In this document: positions 6,214 to 9,336 of the stretch, piece by piece
How the letters are laid out: every line of letters begins with the position of its first letter
How positions within the stretch are numbered: position 1 is the stretch's first letter
Source: DAIRUS01 sp036803205
GTDB lineage: Bacteria; Patescibacteriota; Minisyncoccia; Minisyncoccales; GBS-2
Length of the DNA stretch: 9,336 nt
Direction: 5' to 3'
Assembly: GCA_036803205.1 (NCBI GenBank)
Contig: DAIRUS010000015.1
Span: 1 to 9,336 of the forward strand
The notes under the pieces: model-generated
Database searches by the model: none
Told to the model about the DNA's origin: nothing
The model's input: the letters and a program-made list of their open reading frames with translations, nothing else
Position numbers and translations under genes: made by a program

Positions 6214-8013
6214 GTGGATTTAGTAATTGATGAGATTAAAAATAGATTAGATATCGTTGAAGTAATTTCAAGTTATATTAAACTTCAAAAGGCAGGATCA
6301 AATTATAAAGCCCTTTGTCCTTTTCATTCGGAAAAAAAACCTTCTTTTTTCGTTTCTCCTGTCCGTCAAATCTGGCATTGCTTTGGTTGTAATGCTGGAG
6401 GAGATATTTTCCGTTTTGTAATGCAAATTGAAGGTGTTGAATTTGGAGACGCTTTACGAATCTTGGCCCAGAGAGCGGGGGTAGAATTGAAACCAATCAG
6501 ACCGGAACTAAGAACCGAGCGACAAAGATTATACGAAATCTGTGAATTGGCGACTAGATTTTTTGAAAAACAACTTGAAGGAAGTCAAGCAGGGAAAGAA
6601 GCAAAAGAATATCTTCTCCGTCGGGGAGTTTCTGAAGAATCAATAAAAAAATGGCGACTAGGTTACTCACCCGATGCCTGGCAGAGCCTTTCTGACTTTT
6701 TAATTAGCAAAGGATACAAAAGGGAAGAAGTAGAAAGAGCGGGATTGTCTATTAAAAACGACCGGGGTTCGTTTTATGATAGATTTCGGGGTCGAATTAT
6801 TTTTCCCATTTTTGATTTAAATTCTCAAGTAATTGGTTTTGGCGGAAGGATTTTTGAGAAACCACGACCCCTTCGCCAGCCTTTTGCTCCCTCCACCCGC
6901 TCTAAAGAAGAATATATTGCAAAATACATTAATATCCCAAACACTCTTTTATATGATAAGAGTCGAGTTTTATATGGCCTGGATAGAGCAAAAGTTGCAA
7001 TTAGAAAGAAAAATTTTGCCATCTTGGTTGAGGGTTATACTGATACCATTTTGGCTCATCAAATCGGAATAGAAAATACGATTGCGGTTTCTGGCACCGC
7101 CTTAAGTTTCCATCACTTATCAGTTTTAAAGAGATATACCGAAAATCTTTTTTTAGGATTTGACATGGACATTGCCGGCGATTCAGCCACCAAAAGAGGA
7201 ATAGAGTTGGCTCAATGGCAAGGCTTTAATTTAAAAATCATCACTTTAAACAAAGGAGAGGATCCAGCTGATGTTATTTCGCGAAACCCGAAAGAATTTC
7301 AGCAATTAGTTGAAAATAGTTTATCAATTTTAGATTTTTATTTTCAAAACGCCTTTTCCCAGTTTGATAAAAATACTCCCGAAGGAAAAAAAGCAATTTC
7401 AAAAATTCTTCTTCCTTTGATAAAAAGAATTCCCAATAAAATTGAACAATCTCATTGGATAGGGGAACTGGCAAAAAAGTTAGAAGCCAAAGAAACAGAT
7501 ATTGAAGAAGAATTGAGGAAAACAAAACTAGACAAAAACCGATTTGGGTTGGAAGAGGAAGAAATCTTGAACCTTCCTCCTAAAACAAGGAAAGAGCTTT
7601 TAGAAGAAAAGTTAATTACCTTGATTTTAAAGAAGCCGGAAAACTTAAATTTAGTTGGAGAAGATCAAATTAATTATCTTTCCCCGATTGGAAAAGAAAT
7701 TTTGCTTAATTGTAAGAAAGAGCCAAAAATTTTACCCGAAAAATTATTCCCCGAGGCAAAAGAGAAATTTAATTATTTGGCTTTGAAGTCGGAGATTGAA
7801 GAATTTGAGGAAGAGAATATCTCTTCCGAAATTAAATTTTGTTTAAAAGAAATCCAGATTTTAGCAATCAAAGAAAAATTAAACGAAATTTCAGTTGAAA
7901 TTAAAAAAGCCGAAGAAGAGAAAAATCTAAAGAAAATTGAGAAACTAAGCCAAGATTTCAATTTTCACTCCAAATTGCTTGCCAATTTAAAAAGCGCACT
8001 TAAATCGATATGA
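6214..8013 (+). CDS. dnaG: DNA primase DnaG
   Basis: This primase makes RNA primers on single-stranded DNA at the replication fork and works with the DnaB helicase. It has 599 residues, a normal length for DnaG. The N-terminal CHC2 zinc-binding domain has C35, H38, C56 and C59 (CPFH and CFGC). The catalytic core follows: RGRIIFPIFDLNSQVIGFGGR from about 192, KYINIPNTLLYDKSRVLYGL from 237, then TOPRIM with VEGYTD (E273) and GFDMDIAGD (D317, D319, D323) as metal-binding acids. Residues from about 440 to the end are charged, Lys/Glu-rich and helical, in the place of the helicase-binding domain, and cannot be matched to a specific subtype. Translation starts at GTG 6214, which gives the expected MDLVIDEIKNRLDIVEVISSY opening. 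No ribosome binding site is near, since AGGAAAA at 6188-6194 is about 20 nt away, in keeping with a leaderless message. Its stop overlaps the rpoD start by 4 nt. Confidence 0.97.
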   Translation: MDLVIDEIKNRLDIVEVISSYIKLQKAGSNYKALCPFHSEKKPSFFVSPVRQIWHCFGCNAGGDIFRFVMQIEGVEFGDALRILAQRAGVELKPIRPELRTERQRLYEICELATRFFEKQLEGSQAGKEAKEYLLRRGVSEESIKKWRLGYSPDAWQSLSDFLISKGYKREEVERAGLSIKNDRGSFYDRFRGRIIFPIFDLNSQVIGFGGRIFEKPRPLRQPFAPSTRSKEEYIAKYINIPNTLLYDKSRVLYGLDRAKVAIRKKNFAILVEGYTDTILAHQIGIENTIAVSGTALSFHHLSVLKRYTENLFLGFDMDIAGDSATKRGIELAQWQGFNLKIITLNKGEDPADVISRNPKEFQQLVENSLSILDFYFQNAFSQFDKNTPEGKKAISKILLPLIKRIPNKIEQSHWIGELAKKLEAKETDIEEELRKTKLDKNRFGLEEEEILNLPPKTRKELLEEKLITLILKKPENLNLVGEDQINYLSPIGKEILLNCKKEPKILPEKLFPEAKEKFNYLALKSEIEEFEEENISSEIKFCLKEIQILAIKEKLNEISVEIKKAEEEKNLKKIEKLSQDFNFHSKLLANLKSALKSI

Positions 8014-9140
8014 AAAAAAGAAAAACTTTAACTAGAAAAAGGAAGTCAAAGAAAAAAAAGAAGATTAGATTGAAACCAGGAAGACCAAAGAGAGTTTTCT
8101 TGGAAGAGAAGGTTAAACAGTTGCTTTCAAGGGGCAGAGAGAGAGGGTTTGTAACGCCAGCTGAGATTTTATATTTTTTTCCGGAGATAGAAAATGATAT
8201 CAGCGGCCTGGATGAACTTTATAACAAATTAGAGAAGGAGAACGTTGAAATTAGAGAACCGAAAGAACTTTTAGAATTAGAAGAAAAAGAATTGACTGAA
8301 GTTGGCGCAGCAAAAATTGATTCCGTTCAGATGTATCTGAGGGAAATTGGGCAATACCAACCCTTAACTGCTGCCGAAGAAAAAGAATTAGCAAAAAGAA
8401 TTGAAAAGGGCGACGCAGAAGCCAAGAAAAAATTGGCTCAGGCTAATCTCAGATTGGTAGTTTCGGTGGCAAAAAAATATATTGGCCGTTCACCCAATTT
8501 GACCCTTTTAGATTTAATCCAAGAGGGCAACCTGGGGCTTTTTCGAGCAGTTGAGAAATTTGACTGGCGAAGGGGCTATAAATTTTCCACCTATGCTACC
8601 TGGTGGATTAGGCAGGCAATTTCCCGAGCCTTAGCTGATCAGGCTAGAACAATTAGGATACCCGTCCATATGGTAGAAACTCTTTCTAAATATAATCAGG
8701 CAAGAAAAAGGCTTTTGCAGGACTTGGGAAGAGAACCATTGCCGGAAGAGATAGCTTCGGAAATGGGCGTTGAAGTAGAGAAAGTTCGTCATTTAATGAA
8801 AATTTCCCAGGGAGCGGTTTCTCTTGAAACGCCGGTTGGTGAAGATGAAGAAGACTCGATTTTAGCCGAATTCATTGCCGACGAAAAATCACCGCCACCA
8901 TCTTTGGAAGCAGCCAGAACTTTACTCAAAGAAAGGTTAAAAGAAATTTTAGTTGACTTAACTCCCCGAGAACAAAAAATATTATCAATGAGATTTGGCT
9001 TAGAAGATGGAGTTATTCATACCTTAGAAGAGGTTGGCAAAGAATTTGGTGTCACCCGTGAAAGAATTCGTCAAATTGAAGCTAAGGCTTTAGAAAAAAT
9101 CAGACAGCACCAAGCCCTGAAAAAACTAAAAGGCTATTAA
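8010..9140 (+). CDS. rpoD: Primary RNA polymerase sigma factor (RpoD/SigA)
   Basis: This is the housekeeping sigma factor that directs core RNA polymerase to -10/-35 promoters. It has 376 residues, similar to the compact SigA type rather than the long E. coli form. Residues 1-28 are extremely basic and end in the AT-hook-like KPGRPKR. Residues 34-81 form a short region-1.1-like helical segment (GFVTPAEILYFFP). Region 1.2 starts at DSVQMYLREIG (104-114). Region 2 spans about 145-221 with NLRLVVSVAKKY, DLIQEGNLGL, YATWWIRQ and the highly conserved QARTIRIPVHM. Q202 and S205 occupy the -10-reading positions equivalent to E. coli Q437 and T440. Region 3 is about 222-295. Region 4 has the helix-turn-helix TLEEVGKEFGVTRERIRQIE (338-357) that reads the -35 box. 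The ATG overlaps the dnaG TGA (ATGA), so translation is probably coupled and the gene should be co-transcribed from the dnaG promoter. Confidence 0.97.
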   Translation: MKKRKTLTRKRKSKKKKKIRLKPGRPKRVFLEEKVKQLLSRGRERGFVTPAEILYFFPEIENDISGLDELYNKLEKENVEIREPKELLELEEKELTEVGAAKIDSVQMYLREIGQYQPLTAAEEKELAKRIEKGDAEAKKKLAQANLRLVVSVAKKYIGRSPNLTLLDLIQEGNLGLFRAVEKFDWRRGYKFSTYATWWIRQAISRALADQARTIRIPVHMVETLSKYNQARKRLLQDLGREPLPEEIASEMGVEVEKVRHLMKISQGAVSLETPVGEDEEDSILAEFIADEKSPPPSLEAARTLLKERLKEILVDLTPREQKILSMRFGLEDGVIHTLEEVGKEFGVTRERIRQIEAKALEKIRQHQALKKLKGY

Positions 9141-9182
9141 AATTGCAAATTTCAAATTTTAAAATGGAAATAAAGAGTAAAT

Positions 9183-9211
9183 TTGACTTCGGGTGGAAAG
9201 CTTGATAGACT
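9183..9211 (+). promoter_or_regulatory. Predicted promoter of the tRNA-Asn gene
   Basis: The -35 box TTGACT (9183-9188, 5 of 6) and the -10 box TAGACT (9206-9211, 4 of 6) are separated by 17 nt. A TG at 9203-9204, one base before the -10, forms an extended -10 element. The spacer contains CGGGTGG, which stands out from the AT-rich surroundings. Initiation near 9218 would give a leader of about 45 nt before the tRNA, a normal arrangement for stable-RNA genes. I see no clear intrinsic terminator between the rpoD stop (9140) and this promoter, so read-through from rpoD could also contribute. Confidence 0.55.
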
Positions 9212-9262
9212 TTTTTCAGAAACATTTTTAAAAATTAAAAATAAATTTCATCAACTTATTAT

Positions 9263-9334
9263 TCCGCGGTAGTTCAACGGTAGAACGCTGGACTGTTAAT
9301 CCAGTTGTTGCAGGTTCGAATCCTGCCCGCGGAG
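9263..9334 (+). tRNA. tRNA-Asn (anticodon GTT)
   Basis: A complete cloverleaf can be drawn. The acceptor stem TCCGCGG (9263-9269) pairs with CCGCGGA (9327-9333). The D stem is GTTC/GAAC (9272-9275 with 9283-9286). The anticodon stem CTGGA/TCCAG (9288-9292 with 9300-9304) encloses the loop CTGTTAA, with anticodon GTT at 9295-9297. The variable loop is TTGTT. The T stem GCAGG/CCTGC (9310-9314 with 9322-9326) carries the loop TTCGAAT. G9334 is the discriminator base, as in other bacterial tRNA-Asn. The following bases are CA, not CCA, so the tail must be added by a tRNA nucleotidyltransferase. More tRNA genes could follow beyond the window edge. Confidence 0.97.
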
Positions 9335-9336
9335 CA

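Noticed and set aside
6833..7072. 79-residue plus-strand frame inside dnaG
   Set aside because: It overlaps the conserved primase core in another frame and has no independent signals.
7979..8006. Possible promoter for rpoD inside the end of dnaG (TTGCCA then TTAAAT/TAAATC)
   Set aside because: Spacing is 15-16 nt and the -10 match is poor; the ATGA overlap with dnaG already explains expression.
9141..9182. Possible intrinsic terminator after rpoD
   Set aside because: No GC-containing stem followed by a T-tract is present; the A/T repeats form only weak pairings.
1..9336. CRISPR array, insertion sequence, phage or toxin-antitoxin genes
   Set aside because: No regularly spaced repeats, transposase or integrase motifs, terminal inverted repeats or paired small genes were found on either strand.

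Overview
The window is a strongly AT-rich piece of bacterial chromosome. The proteins are Lys/Ile/Asn/Phe-rich, genes are tightly packed, and most start codons have no clear Shine-Dalgarno sequence. A compact primary sigma factor and a bacterial primase show it is bacterial. The composition, the GH57/GlgA/MalQ set and the style of the proteins suggest a small-genome lineage such as the Candidate Phyla Radiation (Patescibacteria, Parcubacteria-like). That placement is an inference from sequence style, not a database match. All genes lie on the plus strand.

Bases 20-6103 hold an alpha-glucan (glycogen/starch-like) metabolism cluster. In order it contains a short GH57 glycoside hydrolase, the broken front half of an APH-fold kinase (1248-1724) with decayed remnants behind it (1715-1916), an intact APH-fold small-molecule kinase (1917-2942), glycogen synthase glgA (2944-4344) and 4-alpha-glucanotransferase malQ (4337-6103, overlapping glgA by 8 nt). 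The spacing suggests one transcript. GlgA would extend alpha-1,4 chains from a nucleotide glucose, MalQ would redistribute them, and the GH57 enzyme would cut or transfer them. No glgC, glgB, glgP or glgE lies in the window, and the kinase substrate is unknown.

Bases 6104-6213 are a short spacer with an AT-rich inverted repeat and a good sigma-70-type promoter ending 7 nt before the GTG start of dnaG. This predicts a leaderless dnaG mRNA. Bases 6214-9140 hold dnaG (primase) and rpoD (primary sigma factor), joined by an ATGA overlap. This is the core of the classical macromolecular-synthesis operon, without rpsU directly upstream.

Bases 9141-9262 are a spacer with a promoter (TTGACT, 17 nt, TAGACT with a TG extended -10) that should drive the tRNA-Asn(GTT) gene at 9263-9334. 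That gene lies at the window edge and encodes no CCA tail.

Most of the window is ordinary. The most notable points are the decaying tandem kinase, whose lesions fit successive losses of single A residues, the predicted leaderless dnaG promoter, the basic AT-hook-like tail of the sigma factor, and the uncharacterised kinase inside a glucan operon. I did not find a clearly new defence, mobile or RNA system.
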